NCBI RefSeq assembly: GCF_004803755.1 | Contig: NZ_CP032311.1 | Coordinates: 4,232,501 to 4,296,500, forward strand | From: Pseudomonas sp. DG56-2 | GTDB taxonomy: Bacteria > Pseudomonadota > Gammaproteobacteria > Pseudomonadales > Pseudomonadaceae | Length of the DNA: 64,000 nucleotides | Direction: 5' to 3' | Shown here: one piece after another, positions 50,210 through 59,484 of the stretch | Layout: each line of letters starts with the position of its first letter | How positions within the stretch are numbered: position 1 is the first letter of the stretch | Notes under the pieces: generated by a model | What the model saw: the letters and a program-made list of their open reading frames with translations, nothing else | The model's database searches: none | Told to the model about the DNA's origin: nothing | Made by a program: the position numbers and the translations under genes

Positions 50210-50236
50210 AAAGCCCGGCGCAAGGCCGGGCTCTTT
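50210..50236 (-). terminator. Terminator of the aroP-like gene
   Basis: AAAGCCCGGC-GCAA-GGCCGGGCTCTTT. On the minus strand it is followed by TTTTTGTTTTT, 16 bp past the permease stop codon. Confidence 0.92.
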
Positions 50237-50251
50237 CAACACAGACCGCTC

Positions 50252-51670
50252 TTACTTGGTAACAGCACCTGCGTCCGCTACAGCGCGGGTACGGCGATTG
50301 CTCTTGAGGCCGTAGCAGGCAAACATCACCACCAGCCACACCGGAATTGCATACACCGAAACCTGAATTCCCGGAATCTGCAGCATGATGCCCAAAATCA
50401 GCACCACGAAGGCCAGACAGATGTAGTTGCCATAGGGATACCAGAGTGCCTTGAACAGCGGCTTCTGGCCAGTCTTGTTCATGTGCTGGCGAAACTTCAG
50501 GTGCGAGTAGCTGATCATCGCCCAGTTGATCACCAGGGCAGCTACCACCAGCGACATCAACAGTTCCAGCGCATGCTGCGGAATGAAGTAGTTGAGCAGT
50601 ACCGCCACCAGCGTGACTGCCGCCGACGCCAGGATCGAACGCACCGGCACACCGCGCTTGTCGATCTTCGCCAGGCCCGCCGGCGCATCACCCTGCTCAG
50701 CCATACCGTAGAGCATGCGGGCGTTGCAGTAGGTGCCGCTGTTGTACACCGACAGCGCTGCAGTCAGTACCACGAAGTTGAGGATATGCGCAGCGACATC
50801 ACTACCCAGCAACGAGAACACCTGAACGAACGGGCTGGCGCCATAGGTGCCGCCGGAAGCGTCGAGGCTGGTCACCAGGCTGTCCCAAGGAGTCAGCGAC
50901 AGCAGCACGATCAGGGCACCGATGTAGAAAATCAGGATGCGGTAGATCACCTGGTTGATTGCTTTGGGGATCACGGTTTTCGGCTTGTCGGCTTCAGCTG
51001 CGGTGAAACCGAGCATTTCCAGGCCACCAAAGGAGAACATGATGATCGCCAACGCCATGACCAGACCGCTCACCCCATTGGGGAAGAAGCCGCCATGCTC
51101 CCACAGGTTGCTGACCGATGCCTGTGGACCGCCACTGCCGCTGACCAGCATGTAGCTACCCAGGGCAATCATGCCGACAATGGCAATGACCTTGATGATC
51201 GCGAACCAGAACTCCGCCTCGCCAAACACTTTGACGTTGGCCAGGTTGATTGCGTTGATCAGAATGAAGAACGCCGCGGCCGATGCCCAGGTCGGAATCT
51301 CTGGCCACCAGTAATGAACGTACTTGCCAACGGCCGTGAGCTCAGACATCCCCACCAGGATATACAGCACCCAGCAGTTCCAGCCCGAGAGGAAGCCGGC
51401 GAAACCACCCCAGTACTTGTGCGCAAAGTGACTGAACGACCCGGCCACCGGCTCTTCAACGATCATCTCACCGAGCTGGCGCATGATCATGAACGCGATG
51501 AAGCCACAGATCGCATAGCCCAGAATCATCGACGGGCCCGCCGATTTCATCACCCCGGCCGATCCCAGGAACAGCCCTGTACCGATTGCACCGCCCAAGG
51601 CGATCAATTGGATGTGGCGATTTTTCAGGCCGCGTTTCAGCTCGCCTGAATGCGTGTTTGGTCCACTCAT
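50252..51670 (-). CDS. Amino acid permease, AroP-type (aromatic amino acids)
   Basis: A 472-residue APC-superfamily permease with 12 membrane helices. Helix 1 contains the substrate motif ALGGAIGTGLFLGSAG, helix 6 has AIIMFSFGGLEMLGFTAAEA, and the E. coli AroP/PheP/GabP type is recognised by LKRGLKNRHIQ at the start. Specificity within this group is hard to read. Position two genes from phhABC supports Phe/Tyr/Trp uptake. ATG 51670 with AGGTGA upstream is chosen; a 34-codon longer frame is less likely. Confidence 0.85.
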   Translation of the reverse strand: MSGPNTHSGELKRGLKNRHIQLIALGGAIGTGLFLGSAGVMKSAGPSMILGYAICGFIAFMIMRQLGEMIVEEPVAGSFSHFAHKYWGGFAGFLSGWNCWVLYILVGMSELTAVGKYVHYWWPEIPTWASAAAFFILINAINLANVKVFGEAEFWFAIIKVIAIVGMIALGSYMLVSGSGGPQASVSNLWEHGGFFPNGVSGLVMALAIIMFSFGGLEMLGFTAAEADKPKTVIPKAINQVIYRILIFYIGALIVLLSLTPWDSLVTSLDASGGTYGASPFVQVFSLLGSDVAAHILNFVVLTAALSVYNSGTYCNARMLYGMAEQGDAPAGLAKIDKRGVPVRSILASAAVTLVAVLLNYFIPQHALELLMSLVVAALVINWAMISYSHLKFRQHMNKTGQKPLFKALWYPYGNYICLAFVVLILGIMLQIPGIQVSVYAIPVWLVVMFACYGLKSNRRTRAVADAGAVTK

Positions 51671-52260
51671 GAACGAAGTCACCTGCTTGTTTTTATCTGT
51701 GACGAAATCGGACCCACCGCGCTCGTGGCGCAGCGGAATTAACAAGGTGGTTACCTTGAGGATCTTGGACAACTGCTGCCTATCCAGGGCAAAAGCCGTG
51801 GGTAAATCAGCTGGATGTCAGCAAGAGTGCGCGGTACGCATTGGGGTCACAGGTAAAACGCGGCGCATTGTATACCCCTGCAGACGCGCAGGGGTCAACA
51901 CGTTGCGTAAATGTCTGATGACAAAACGCACCGCTCCTGAGGTAGGAATGAAGCCTGGGGAAGTAATCGGCGTACATGGCGCCTCCATTTGTTCTTATTT
52001 TTGTGCCCGGCTCTGCGGCCCGGCTTTGCACACAGCAATGCCTCTATCTCACCGCCCCCACGGCCTCCAGGCAAGGCCTTGACGTACACGTAAAACGCCC
52101 GAGCACGAGGGTTTCGGCAAGTTCTGTTTACAGCTTCGTGATTTCGCACAAACCCCAACAACGATCAGCGCACTTTGTAACGATTTATTTACAAGCTGGT
52201 TGAAAAACTTTCCAACACTTGCGCATCGAGCGGTAACCCTAGGATTTTTCAGACAAAAAA
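51671..52260. other. 590-bp non-coding gap between the permease and rluB
   Basis: This gap is upstream of the permease and downstream of rluB. The only structures I see are an 8-bp hairpin ACCCCTGC/GCAGGGGT at 51874-51895 and the rluB terminator at its far end. No open frame in it has convincing coding features. It should contain the permease promoter. Confidence 0.6.
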
Positions 52261-52282
52261 AAGCCAACCCGAAGGTTGGCTT
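52261..52282 (-). terminator. Terminator of rluB
   Basis: AAGCCAACC-CGAA-GGTTGGCTT, with a TTTTTTTT run after it on the minus strand, 18 bp past the rluB stop codon. Confidence 0.93.
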
Positions 52283-52300
52283 CCTCTGACAGCTCGGCCT

Positions 52301-53437
52301 TTACGGACGTGGCTTGTTCCGGGTGCTGCCTGGACGCTTGGGTGCCGGCTTGCCGCGCTTGTTCATATCACTCGGGCGCTCAGCCACGGTGCTACGACCC
52401 CGACCAGCGTCCTTGCGTGGGGCTTCGCCACGCGGCTGGCGAGCAGGGCGCTCGGCCTCAGCAACACGCGGCTGACGCGCTGGGCGCTCGGTTTCACCAC
52501 CACGCGGTTGGCGTGCTGGACGCTCTGCCGATGCGCCATCCTGTGCAGGACGCAGTGTACGTACGCGCTCGCCACGTCCCATCGGACGGGTCGACTTGCG
52601 CTGCAGGCGCTCAAGTTTGTCTTTGCTCTTGTGGTTCAAGGCGGGCATTGCCACAGGGGTCAACCCCACTTCGGCGGCCAAAATGTCCACTTCCTGCTGG
52701 CTCATTTCACGCCAGCGGCCCATAGGCAGGTCGGAATTGAGGAACACCGGACCAAAACGCACGCGCTTCAGGCGGCTTACCACCAAGCCCTGGGACTCCC
52801 ACAGGCGACGAACTTCACGGTTGCGGCCTTCCATCACCACGCAGTGGTACCAGTGGTTGAAACCTTCACCGCCAGGGGCTTCCTTGATGTCGGTAAAACG
52901 TGCCGGGCCGTCTTCAAGCACGACCCCCGCCTTCAAGCGAGCGATCATGTCTTCATCGACTTCACCGCGCACCCGTACCGCATACTCACGGTCCATCTCA
53001 TAGGAGGGGTGCATCAAGCGATTGGCCAACTCACCATCGGTGGTGAACATCAACAAACCGGTGGTATTGATGTCCAGACGACCGATATTGATCCAGCGGC
53101 CTTCCTTCGGACGTGGCAAACGGTCAAACACGGTTGGGCGGCCTTCCGGGTCGTCGCGGGTGCAGATCTCGCCATCGGGTTTGTTGTACATGATCACCCG
53201 GCGCACAGTCTCGGCAGACTCTTCACGCTTGATCACGCGGCCGTCGACGGAAATCGCGTCATGCAGATCGACACGCTGACCCAAGGTGGCATTGACGCCG
53301 TTGACCTTGATACGGCCTTGGCCGATCCAGGCCTCGACGTCACGACGCGAGCCCACGCCGATGCGCGCGAGAACTTTTTGCAGTTTCTCGCCTGACGGCG
53401 GCAATGGTTGGGTTTCTTGCAGGTCTTTATCACTCAT
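52301..53437 (-). CDS. rluB: 23S rRNA pseudouridine(2605) synthase RluB
   Basis: RluB makes pseudouridine 2605 in 23S rRNA. In 378 residues: an S4 RNA-binding domain (about 15-65, EKLQKVLARIGVGSRRDVEA), the RsuA-type catalytic domain (about 75-235) with the catalytic Asp in GRLDINTTGLL, then a long Arg/Pro-rich tail. The tail contains three near-repeats of ERPARQPR and ends in basic residues, which could add RNA affinity. ATG 53437 has GGAGGTG upstream; 31 extra upstream codons are unlikely. Confidence 0.94.
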   Translation of the reverse strand: MSDKDLQETQPLPPSGEKLQKVLARIGVGSRRDVEAWIGQGRIKVNGVNATLGQRVDLHDAISVDGRVIKREESAETVRRVIMYNKPDGEICTRDDPEGRPTVFDRLPRPKEGRWINIGRLDINTTGLLMFTTDGELANRLMHPSYEMDREYAVRVRGEVDEDMIARLKAGVVLEDGPARFTDIKEAPGGEGFNHWYHCVVMEGRNREVRRLWESQGLVVSRLKRVRFGPVFLNSDLPMGRWREMSQQEVDILAAEVGLTPVAMPALNHKSKDKLERLQRKSTRPMGRGERVRTLRPAQDGASAERPARQPRGGETERPARQPRVAEAERPARQPRGEAPRKDAGRGRSTVAERPSDMNKRGKPAPKRPGSTRNKPRP

Positions 53438-53584
53438 CTGGGCACCTCCCGGTGTAAGATTTGAAATCTGTTTAGGCGAACAAGCGCCAAAAAGGTCGCG
53501 AATCATACGCTGATCGCGCAACGAACGCACCTGAGACTAGCCGAAATTCTCGTGTACCCCGCTTAATTCCGCTCAAAGGCGAGG

Positions 53585-54358
53585 TTACTGCCTCGGCGTT
53601 TCAGCTTCCGGATCCCGCGCTGGAGCCTCTTCAGCCGCCGGCTCTTCCTCAAGCAGGTCGTCAAAGTCGGTCTTGAGCCCCTCCTCCATGGTGTCCAGTT
53701 CAACCAGCAGCGTGCGAAAACTGGTTTCCTCCTTGGCTGCGGGCGGCTCGGCGCTCTCATCGGCAAGGGCCTGCAAGTGGGCCGGCACTGGCGCATCATC
53801 GAGTTCCAGGACAGGCTCTGGCTCCATGTCGCGCAGGTCGGCCAAAGCCGGCAGGTCATCGAGGTTCTTCAGATTGAAGTGATCGAGAAAGGCCTTGGTG
53901 GTGGCGAACATCGCCGGCTTGCCGGGTACTTCACGGTAACCGACGACACGAATCCACTCGCGCTCAAGCAGAGTCTTGACGATATTGGTGTTGACCGCCA
54001 CGCCCCGCACGTCTTCGATTTCGCCACGAGTAATGGGCTGTCGATAAGCAATCAACGCCATGGTTTCCAGTAACGCACGGGAATAGCGCTGCGGCCGCTC
54101 CTCCCACAGGCGCCCCACCCACGGGGCGTAATCTTCGCGAATTTGCAGGCGATAGCCCGAAGCCACCTCCTTGAGTTCGAAGGCCCGGCCGCTGCAGGAC
54201 TTGCGGAGCACTTCCAAGGCCTTCTTGAATACAGAAGGCTCAGGGCGTTCAGCCTCTTCGAACAGCTCGAACAAGCGCTCCAGGGATTGCGGTTTTCCAG
54301 AGGCCAGCAAAAAGGCTTCGAGTAGAGGCGCCAGGTCGCGCGGATCGTTCAGGTTCAT
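53585..54358 (-). CDS. scpB: Segregation and condensation protein B
   Basis: ScpB is a winged-helix kleisin-interacting subunit of the SMC-ScpAB condensin, acting in chromosome compaction. About 257 residues: two winged-helix domains (about 5-165, with ASGKPQSLERLFELFEE and MALIAYRQPITRGEIEDVRGV) and an acidic C-terminal tail (PAAKEETSF to EEEPAAEEAPA). GTG 54376, overlapping the scpA stop (GTGA), is an alternative start 6 codons earlier. Co-transcribed with scpA. Confidence 0.93.
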   Translation of the reverse strand: MNLNDPRDLAPLLEAFLLASGKPQSLERLFELFEEAERPEPSVFKKALEVLRKSCSGRAFELKEVASGYRLQIREDYAPWVGRLWEERPQRYSRALLETMALIAYRQPITRGEIEDVRGVAVNTNIVKTLLEREWIRVVGYREVPGKPAMFATTKAFLDHFNLKNLDDLPALADLRDMEPEPVLELDDAPVPAHLQALADESAEPPAAKEETSFRTLLVELDTMEEGLKTDFDDLLEEEPAAEEAPARDPEAETPRQ

Positions 54359-54372
54359 GGCGTTGTTCGTTG

Positions 54373-55203
54373 TCACTCGGCCCGGGCGCGGACGTGGATC
54401 GGCGCAAAAGGCTCATTTTGCACCAGTTCGATCAAGGATTCCTTCACCAACTCAAGAATTGCCATAAAAGTAACTACCACACCCAACTTACCTTCATCGG
54501 CAGTGAACAGTTCGACGAACGGTACAAAGCCCCCGCCTTTCAGGCGCTCCAGCACGTCGCTCATGCGTTCACGGGTGGACAATGCTTCACGACTCACCTG
54601 GTGGCTCTCGAACAAATCCCCCCTGCGCAGCACTTCAGCCATCGACAGCAGCAGTTCTTCCAGGCTGACCTCGGGCAGAAGCTTGCGAACCTTGGCCTGC
54701 GGTGCGTCCAGGCGCGGCACGATGATCTCGCGCCCGACTCGACTGAGGCCCTCGATACCCTCGGCTGCGGCCTTGAAGCGTTCGTACTCCTGCAAGCGGC
54801 GAATCAGCTCGGCACGCGGGTCACCCTCTTCTTCCTCTATGTCGGCAGATCGTGGCAACAGCATGCGCGACTTGATCTCGGCCAGCATCGCTGCCATCAC
54901 CAGATATTCCGCAGCCAGTTCCAGGCGCACGGTTTTCATCAACTCGACATAGCCCATGTACTGGCGAGTGATTTCTGCCACCGGAATATCGAGAATATCG
55001 ACGTTCTGTTTGCGAATCAGGTAGAGCAACAGGTCCAAGGGACCTTCGAACGCTTCGAGGAACACTTCCAGTGCGTCCGGCGGAATGTACAGATCCACCG
55101 GCATTTCGGTCATGGCTTCGCCATACACCAATACCAGTGGCAATTCCTGTTGGGCGCCCGCTTGTGGATCGATACTTGGCTCAGAGAGGGAGGACTGACT
55201 CAC
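54373..55203 (-). CDS. scpA: Segregation and condensation protein A (kleisin)
   Basis: ScpA is the kleisin bridging SMC heads. About 276 residues from GTG 55203: the N-terminal SMC-binding helices (FEGPLDLLLYLIRKQNVDIL), a variable middle, and a C-terminal winged helix (GKLGVVVTFMAILELVKESLI). The GTG overlaps the YciO-type stop codon (GTGA); an internal ATG (TEMPVDLYIPPD region) is an alternative. No smc gene is adjacent in the window. Confidence 0.92.
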   Translation of the reverse strand: MSQSSLSEPSIDPQAGAQQELPLVLVYGEAMTEMPVDLYIPPDALEVFLEAFEGPLDLLLYLIRKQNVDILDIPVAEITRQYMGYVELMKTVRLELAAEYLVMAAMLAEIKSRMLLPRSADIEEEEGDPRAELIRRLQEYERFKAAAEGIEGLSRVGREIIVPRLDAPQAKVRKLLPEVSLEELLLSMAEVLRRGDLFESHQVSREALSTRERMSDVLERLKGGGFVPFVELFTADEGKLGVVVTFMAILELVKESLIELVQNEPFAPIHVRARAE

Positions 55204-55829
55204 GCTTCGACCATAAAAGGGGTCGGATCGCCGCAACCGACTCGAATGACTTCAGGCTCATCACCGGCCAGGTTGATCACCGTGGACGCCTTGAGGTCAC
55301 CAAAGCCGCCATCGATGATCAGGTCAACGTGATGCTCCAAGGCCTGGCGGATCTCATACGGATCGGTCATCGGCTCATCTTCGCCGGGCATGATCAGGCT
55401 CACGCTCATCAATGGCTCGCCCAGCTCTGCCAACAACGCCAGGGCAATCGGGTTGGATGGCACGCGCATACCGATGGTCCGGCGCTTTTCATGGAGCAGC
55501 AGGCGTGGCACTTCGCGAGTGGCGTTGAGAATGAAAGTATAGGGACCCGGCACATGAGCCTTGATCAGGCGGAAAATCGACGTGTCGATCTTGGCAAACA
55601 CACCCATTTGCGAGAGGTCGCAGCAAATGAGTGTGAAATTGTGGTTCTTGTCCAGCTGTCGCAGGCGTCGAACGCGTTCTACCGCATTCTTGTCGCCAAT
55701 CTGACAGCCCATGGCGTAGGAGGAGTCGGTCGGATAGATGACCACCCCGCCCTTGCGAATGATTTCGACGGCCTGTTTGATAAGGCGCGGTTGCGGGTTT
55801 TCCGCATGAATCTGGAAAAACTGACTCAC
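55200..55829 (-). CDS. yciO: YrdC/Sua5-family protein, YciO type
   Basis: YciO belongs to the YrdC/Sua5 superfamily, whose members make threonylcarbamoyl-AMP for tRNA t6A; YciO itself has weak or undefined activity. The 209-residue product has VVIYPTDSSYAMGCQ near residue 30, the LCR-type FTLICCDLSQMG, PGPYTFILNATREVP, and the C-terminal STVINLAGDEPEVIRVG. GTG 55829 with GGAAGAG upstream gives the E. coli YciO length. The PHP gene ends 13 bp before it. Confidence 0.9.
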   Translation of the reverse strand: MSQFFQIHAENPQPRLIKQAVEIIRKGGVVIYPTDSSYAMGCQIGDKNAVERVRRLRQLDKNHNFTLICCDLSQMGVFAKIDTSIFRLIKAHVPGPYTFILNATREVPRLLLHEKRRTIGMRVPSNPIALALLAELGEPLMSVSLIMPGEDEPMTDPYEIRQALEHHVDLIIDGGFGDLKASTVINLAGDEPEVIRVGCGDPTPFMVEA

Positions 55830-55842
55830 ATTCTCTTCCTGT

Positions 55843-56706
55843 TCAGACGGCCGCGATAGGCTGCTCATGTTTGAAACGACGCCACAAAGGTGGCAGGTCC
55901 TCTGGCAATGGCCGATAGACACCAATCTCGCCCCAGGTGCCAGGGCCATGGAAATCACTGCCAGCACTTGCCAGCAGACCGAACTCACGCGCCAGGATGG
56001 ACATTGTGCCCACCTGTTCGGCCGGCATCATCCCATTGACCACTTCCAGTGCCTGCCCGCCTGCTTGAATATAGTCGGCAATTAGCCGGCGGCGCTTACT
56101 ACGTGTCAATTCGTAGTGCATTGGATGCGCCAGGCTCACCCAGGCATCGGACTTGCGCAGGGTTTCGACGGTCTCATCCAGGGTTGGCCAGTGCAGTTTG
56201 ACGTCGCCCAGCTTGCCCGCCCCCAACCACTTGCGAAACGCTTCGCCGCGGTCTTTGACGTAGCCTGCGCGCACCAGGTACTCGGCAAAGTGCGGGCGTG
56301 CAGGGGCATTTCCACTGTCGCCCATCTCCTGTTGAATAGCCCGTGCCCCCTCCAGCGCTCCGGGCATTCCCTTGGCCGCTAGCCGCCGGTCGATTTCTTC
56401 GGAACGTAGCCAGCGTCCGCGATGAAGCGACTCGACGGCGTCAAGCAACGGCGCGGCGTCCAGGTCAAAGTTGTAGCCCAGCACATGGATGGTTGCGCCG
56501 CCCCAGGTACACGACAACTCGATGCCGCTGACCCACTGCATACCCAGGGCCTGCATGGCGGCACGCGCCTCCAGTTGCCCCTCGAGGGTGTCATGGTCTG
56601 TCAACGAGAGCATCCGCACACCTTGCTCATGGGCCCGGGCAACCAGTGCCGTCGGCGACAAGGCGCCGTCAGAGGCCGTACTGTGGCAGTGCAGATCAAC
56701 ATTCAT
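55843..56706 (-). CDS. PHP-domain phosphoesterase (RNase AM / 3',5'-nucleoside bisphosphate phosphatase type)
   Basis: A 287-residue PHP metal-dependent phosphoesterase. The metal ligands are DLHCHSTASDG, SLTDHDTLEGQ, the GIELSCTW acidic site, SLAHPMHY and GSDFHGPG. E. coli YciV (RNase AM) of this type trims 5' ends of rRNA and hydrolyses 3',5'-bisphosphates; gene order beside yciO and yciB matches that assignment. ATG 56706 is preferred over one 21 bp earlier. The gene is divergent from yciB. Confidence 0.92.
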   Translation of the reverse strand: MNVDLHCHSTASDGALSPTALVARAHEQGVRMLSLTDHDTLEGQLEARAAMQALGMQWVSGIELSCTWGGATIHVLGYNFDLDAAPLLDAVESLHRGRWLRSEEIDRRLAAKGMPGALEGARAIQQEMGDSGNAPARPHFAEYLVRAGYVKDRGEAFRKWLGAGKLGDVKLHWPTLDETVETLRKSDAWVSLAHPMHYELTRSKRRRLIADYIQAGGQALEVVNGMMPAEQVGTMSILAREFGLLASAGSDFHGPGTWGEIGVYRPLPEDLPPLWRRFKHEQPIAAV

Positions 56707-56772
56707 AGGTGGCGCTTTCGCTGTCATTGATGTTTGTTATTATGCCGTCACATCCTGCTTCTGGCTGCCACT

Positions 56773-57375
56773 GTGAAACAATTCATCGATTTCATCCCGT
56801 TGCTCCTGTTCTTCATCGTCTTCAAACTCGATCCACGTACCGTCGAATTTGCCGGTCACAGTGTCGAAATTGGAGGTATCTTCAGTGCCACGGCCATGCT
56901 GATTATCAGCTCGGTTGTGGTCTACGGCGCGCTGTTCCTTCGCCAGCGCAAGCTGGAAAAAGGCCAATGGCTGACCTTGCTCGCCTGCCTGGTGTTCGGC
57001 GGTCTGACCTTGGCGTTCCACAGCGAAACCTTCCTCAAGTGGAAGGCTCCGGTAGTCAACTGGCTGTTCGCCCTGGCATTTACCGGTAGCCACTTCATCG
57101 GTGACCGAGTGTTGATCAAGCGCATCATGGGCCACGCCATCAGCCTGCCGGAAAACGTCTGGTCGCGCCTGAACGTCGCCTGGATCGCGTTTTTCCTGTT
57201 CTGCGGCGCAGCCAACCTGTTCGTTGCCTTCACCTTCCAGGACATCTGGGTCGACTTCAAAGTGTTCGGCAGCCTGGGCATGACGGTACTGTTCCTGGTC
57301 GGCCAAGGCCTGTATCTGTCCCGCCACATACATGACAGCGACACCACCACTCCCCCAACTACTCCTAAGGACTGA
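56773..57375 (+). CDS. yciB: Inner-membrane septation protein YciB (IspZ)
   Basis: YciB is a 5-6 helix inner-membrane protein involved in septation and envelope balance. 200 residues starting [20 protein letters not shown], with conserved [33 protein letters not shown] and [16 protein letters not shown] blocks. GTG 56773 gives the family start; an open frame 13 codons longer lacks a conserved N-terminus. Followed immediately by yciI. Confidence 0.93.
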   Translation: MKQFIDFIPLLLFFIVFKLDPRTVEFAGHSVEIGGIFSATAMLIISSVVVYGALFLRQRKLEKGQWLTLLACLVFGGLTLAFHSETFLKWKAPVVNWLFALAFTGSHFIGDRVLIKRIMGHAISLPENVWSRLNVAWIAFFLFCGAANLFVAFTFQDIWVDFKVFGSLGMTVLFLVGQGLYLSRHIHDSDTTTPPTTPKD

Positions 57376-57376
57376 C

Positions 57377-57676
57377 ATGCTCTACGCCATCATTGCCAGC
57401 GACGTTGCCGACTCTCTGGAAAAACGCCTGGCTGCGCGCCCTGCGCATATCGAACGTCTGCAGCAACTCAAGGAACAAGGTCGCGTGGTGCTGGCCGGCC
57501 CGCACCCTGCCATCGACAGTAACGACCCGGGTGCAGCGGGCTTTACGGGCAGTCTGATCGTTGCCGAGTTCGACTCCCTGAGCGCCGCCCAGGCCTGGGC
57601 CGATGCCGACCCATATATCGCCGCAGGCGTATATGCCAACGTCATCGTCAAACCGTTCAAGCAAGTGTTGCCGTAA
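57377..57676 (+). CDS. yciI: YciI family protein
   Basis: A 99-residue dimeric alpha-beta protein of the YciI (muconolactone-isomerase-like) family. Motifs: MLYAIIASD at the start, the [22 protein letters not shown] segment with the conserved His and Arg, and the DPY in [13 protein letters not shown]. Function is not firmly known; related domains act in chloroaromatic dehalogenation. ATG 57377 lies 1 bp past the yciB stop, and the pair is conserved. Confidence 0.93.
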   Translation: MLYAIIASDVADSLEKRLAARPAHIERLQQLKEQGRVVLAGPHPAIDSNDPGAAGFTGSLIVAEFDSLSAAQAWADADPYIAAGVYANVIVKPFKQVLP

Positions 57677-57686
57677 GCCGCTTCAA

Positions 57687-57710
57687 GCGGTGCGCCACTG
57701 CGCGCACCGC
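57687..57710 (+). terminator. GC-rich hairpin after yciI
   Basis: GCGGTGCGC-CACTGC-GCGCACCGC, starting 10 bp past the yciI stop, then CTTCCCGCCTTTT. The T run is interrupted, so termination efficiency is uncertain. Confidence 0.5.
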
Positions 57711-57795
57711 CTTCCCGCCTTTTACTGATGCAGCTGCTCATTATTCTTATCTACCAGCCGACAACCTGCTGAATCGACAAGAATCAGGAGTTCCA

Positions 57796-58200
57796 ATGCG
57801 TCAAGGTCCGTTGCCCCTGCTGCTGTGCCTGTTGTTGCTGACCCCGCTCGCCCAGGCCGAAGAGCCCAATGCGCCAAGTACCCCGCTGTCACTGAGTGCC
57901 GGCAGCCAGATAACCGAATTGCAACAGCGCCTGCAGGAAAGTGAACGCCTGCGCGAAACGCTGACCCAGCAGTTGCACAATGCCGACAGCGAACGCGAGA
58001 GCGCGCAGCTCACGCGACTGCGCCAGGAGAACCAGCGCCTCAAGCTGGCCCTCAAGGAACTCCAGGCCAAGGCCCCGGAACGCCTGATCACCGACCAGCA
58101 ACAATGGTTCGTGATTGGTGGAGGAGTTGCCCTCTTGGCTGCGCTCTGCGGTATCTTTGCCAGTGGCGGACACAGAAAGCGTCGGCAATGGTTGAATTGA
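57796..58200 (+). CDS. Coiled-coil membrane-anchored protein, unknown function
   Basis: A 134-residue protein. It has a signal peptide (residues 1-~21, PLPLLLCLLLLTPLAQA), a coiled coil of about 60 residues (40-100, TELQQRLQESERLRETLTQQ onward), a single membrane helix (about 106-124, WFVIGGGVALLAALCGIFA) and a short basic cytoplasmic end. This layout resembles the C-terminal half of TIGR04211-type SH3/anchor proteins but lacks the SH3 domain. It lies 8 bp before the cpxR-like gene and is probably co-transcribed, suggesting an envelope role. Confidence 0.8.
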   Translation: MRQGPLPLLLCLLLLTPLAQAEEPNAPSTPLSLSAGSQITELQQRLQESERLRETLTQQLHNADSERESAQLTRLRQENQRLKLALKELQAKAPERLITDQQQWFVIGGGVALLAALCGIFASGGHRKRRQWLN

Positions 58201-58207
58201 GTGAGTC

Positions 58208-58885
58208 ATGAGCGAGCTGTTACTGATTGATGATGACCAGGAACTCTGCGAGCTGCTCGGCAGCTGGCTGACCCAGGAAGGTTTCTCCGTACGCGCCTGT
58301 CACGACGGCCAGAGCGCCCGTCGCGCCCTGGCTGAACAAGCGCCCGCAGCGGTGGTCTTGGACGTCATGCTGCCTGACGGCAGTGGCCTGGAACTGCTCA
58401 AGCAACTGCGTAGCGAGCACACCGAGCTTCCGGTGGTGATGCTTTCTGCACGGGGCGAACCCCTGGACCGTATTCTGGGCCTGGAACTGGGCGCCGATGA
58501 TTATCTGGCCAAACCCTGCGACCCTCGCGAGCTAACCGCTCGCCTACGCGCAGTACTGCGCCGAAGCCATCCCAACGCCACGCCCAGCCAGATCGAAATT
58601 GGCGACCTGAGCTTCAGCCCGGCGCGTGGCGTGGTCAGCATCGATCAGCAGGACCTGACCCTGACGCTATCCGAAAGCCGCATTCTCGAAGCACTGCTAC
58701 GCCAGCCAGGCGAGCCGCTGGACAAGCAGGAGCTGGCGCAGATCGCCTTGGGTCGCAAGCTGACCCTGTACGATCGCAGCCTGGACATGCACGTCAGCAA
58801 CCTGCGCAAGAAAATCGGCCCACACCCAGACGGACGCCCACGCATCGTAGCGTTGCGCAGCCGCGGCTATTACTACAGCCTGTAA
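58208..58885 (+). CDS. cpxR: OmpR-family response regulator (CpxR-like)
   Basis: A 225-residue response regulator. The receiver (1-~118) has the acidic pocket DDDQ, phospho-acceptor Asp in VVLDVMLPDG and the Lys in LAKPCDP. The winged-helix DNA-binding domain (about 130-225) has RSLDMHVSNLRKKIG and the RSRGYYYSL wing. The partner kinase is two genes downstream with a Spy/CpxP-like gene between, which is why I use the Cpx name. The assignment is by context. Confidence 0.88.
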   Translation: MSELLLIDDDQELCELLGSWLTQEGFSVRACHDGQSARRALAEQAPAAVVLDVMLPDGSGLELLKQLRSEHTELPVVMLSARGEPLDRILGLELGADDYLAKPCDPRELTARLRAVLRRSHPNATPSQIEIGDLSFSPARGVVSIDQQDLTLTLSESRILEALLRQPGEPLDKQELAQIALGRKLTLYDRSLDMHVSNLRKKIGPHPDGRPRIVALRSRGYYYSL

Positions 58886-58908
58886 TGTCAGGACGGCGCT
58901 CAATCATC

Positions 58909-58924
58909 TTTACTCAAGCTTTAC
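58909..58924. promoter_or_regulatory. CpxR-type box
   Basis: TTTAC-TCAAGC-TTTAC (on the minus strand GTAAA-N6-GTAAA) matches the CpxR consensus GTAAA-N5-GTAAA with one extra spacer base. It lies 80 bp upstream of the Spy/CpxP-like start codon, consistent with a second promoter inside the locus responding to its own regulator. Confidence 0.65.
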
Positions 58925-59004
58925 CCTTGCCTGACCGCCGCTGACCTTGATCTCCCTAGACTGGGCACATCCGGTAACTACCGGCCTCAGATAGGAGAGA
59001 CACC

Positions 59005-59418
59005 ATGCGCAAGACCCTTATCGCCCTGATGTTCGCTGCTGCACTGCCGACCGTTGCCATGGCCATGCCAGAAGGCGGGCCGCGCCACGGCGACCACCAT
59101 CGCGGCGAAGCGCCTTACGCCCAGCTGGACTTGAGCCGTGAACAACGCCAGCAGATCGGCAAGCTGATGGGCGAGCAAATGAAAAGCCGCCATGAAATCA
59201 CCCAACGCTATTTGGAAAAACTTCCGGCCGCCGATCAGAAAGCGCTGAAAGATGAACTGCAAAGCAAAAAAGACAAGACTCAGGCTGAAATCCGCGCACT
59301 GCTCAAGCCTGATCAGCAGAAGAAATTCGATGAGCTGAAAAAAGACCAGGACCAACGTCGCGCCGAATGGAGCGAGTTCAAAGCCTGGAAAGCTGAAAAA
59401 GCCAACAAGGCCCAGTAA
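59005..59418 (+). CDS. Spy/CpxP-family periplasmic stress protein
   Basis: A 137-residue periplasmic protein with a signal peptide (residues 1-~22, TLIALMFAAALPTVAMA). The helical mature part contains an LTXXQ-related motif (LDLSREQRQQIGKL) and long Lys/Glu/Gln helices (KALKDELQSKKDKTQAEI). Such proteins act as chaperones and, for CpxP, as inhibitors of the sensor kinase. Its place between the cpxR-like and cpxA-like genes suggests it modulates this kinase. A GGAGAGA ribosome-binding site is upstream. Confidence 0.9.
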   Translation: MRKTLIALMFAAALPTVAMAMPEGGPRHGDHHRGEAPYAQLDLSREQRQQIGKLMGEQMKSRHEITQRYLEKLPAADQKALKDELQSKKDKTQAEIRALLKPDQQKKFDELKKDQDQRRAEWSEFKAWKAEKANKAQ

Positions 59419-59484
59419 GCTGACAGCCACCCGCCCGGCTTGCCTCTGTGCAAGCCGGTTTTTTTGCCGTTGAAGGAGCCTCCC

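Noticed and set aside
51807..52161. Short open frames in the gap upstream of the AroP-like permease
   Set aside because: No ribosome-binding sites, no recognisable product and atypical composition.
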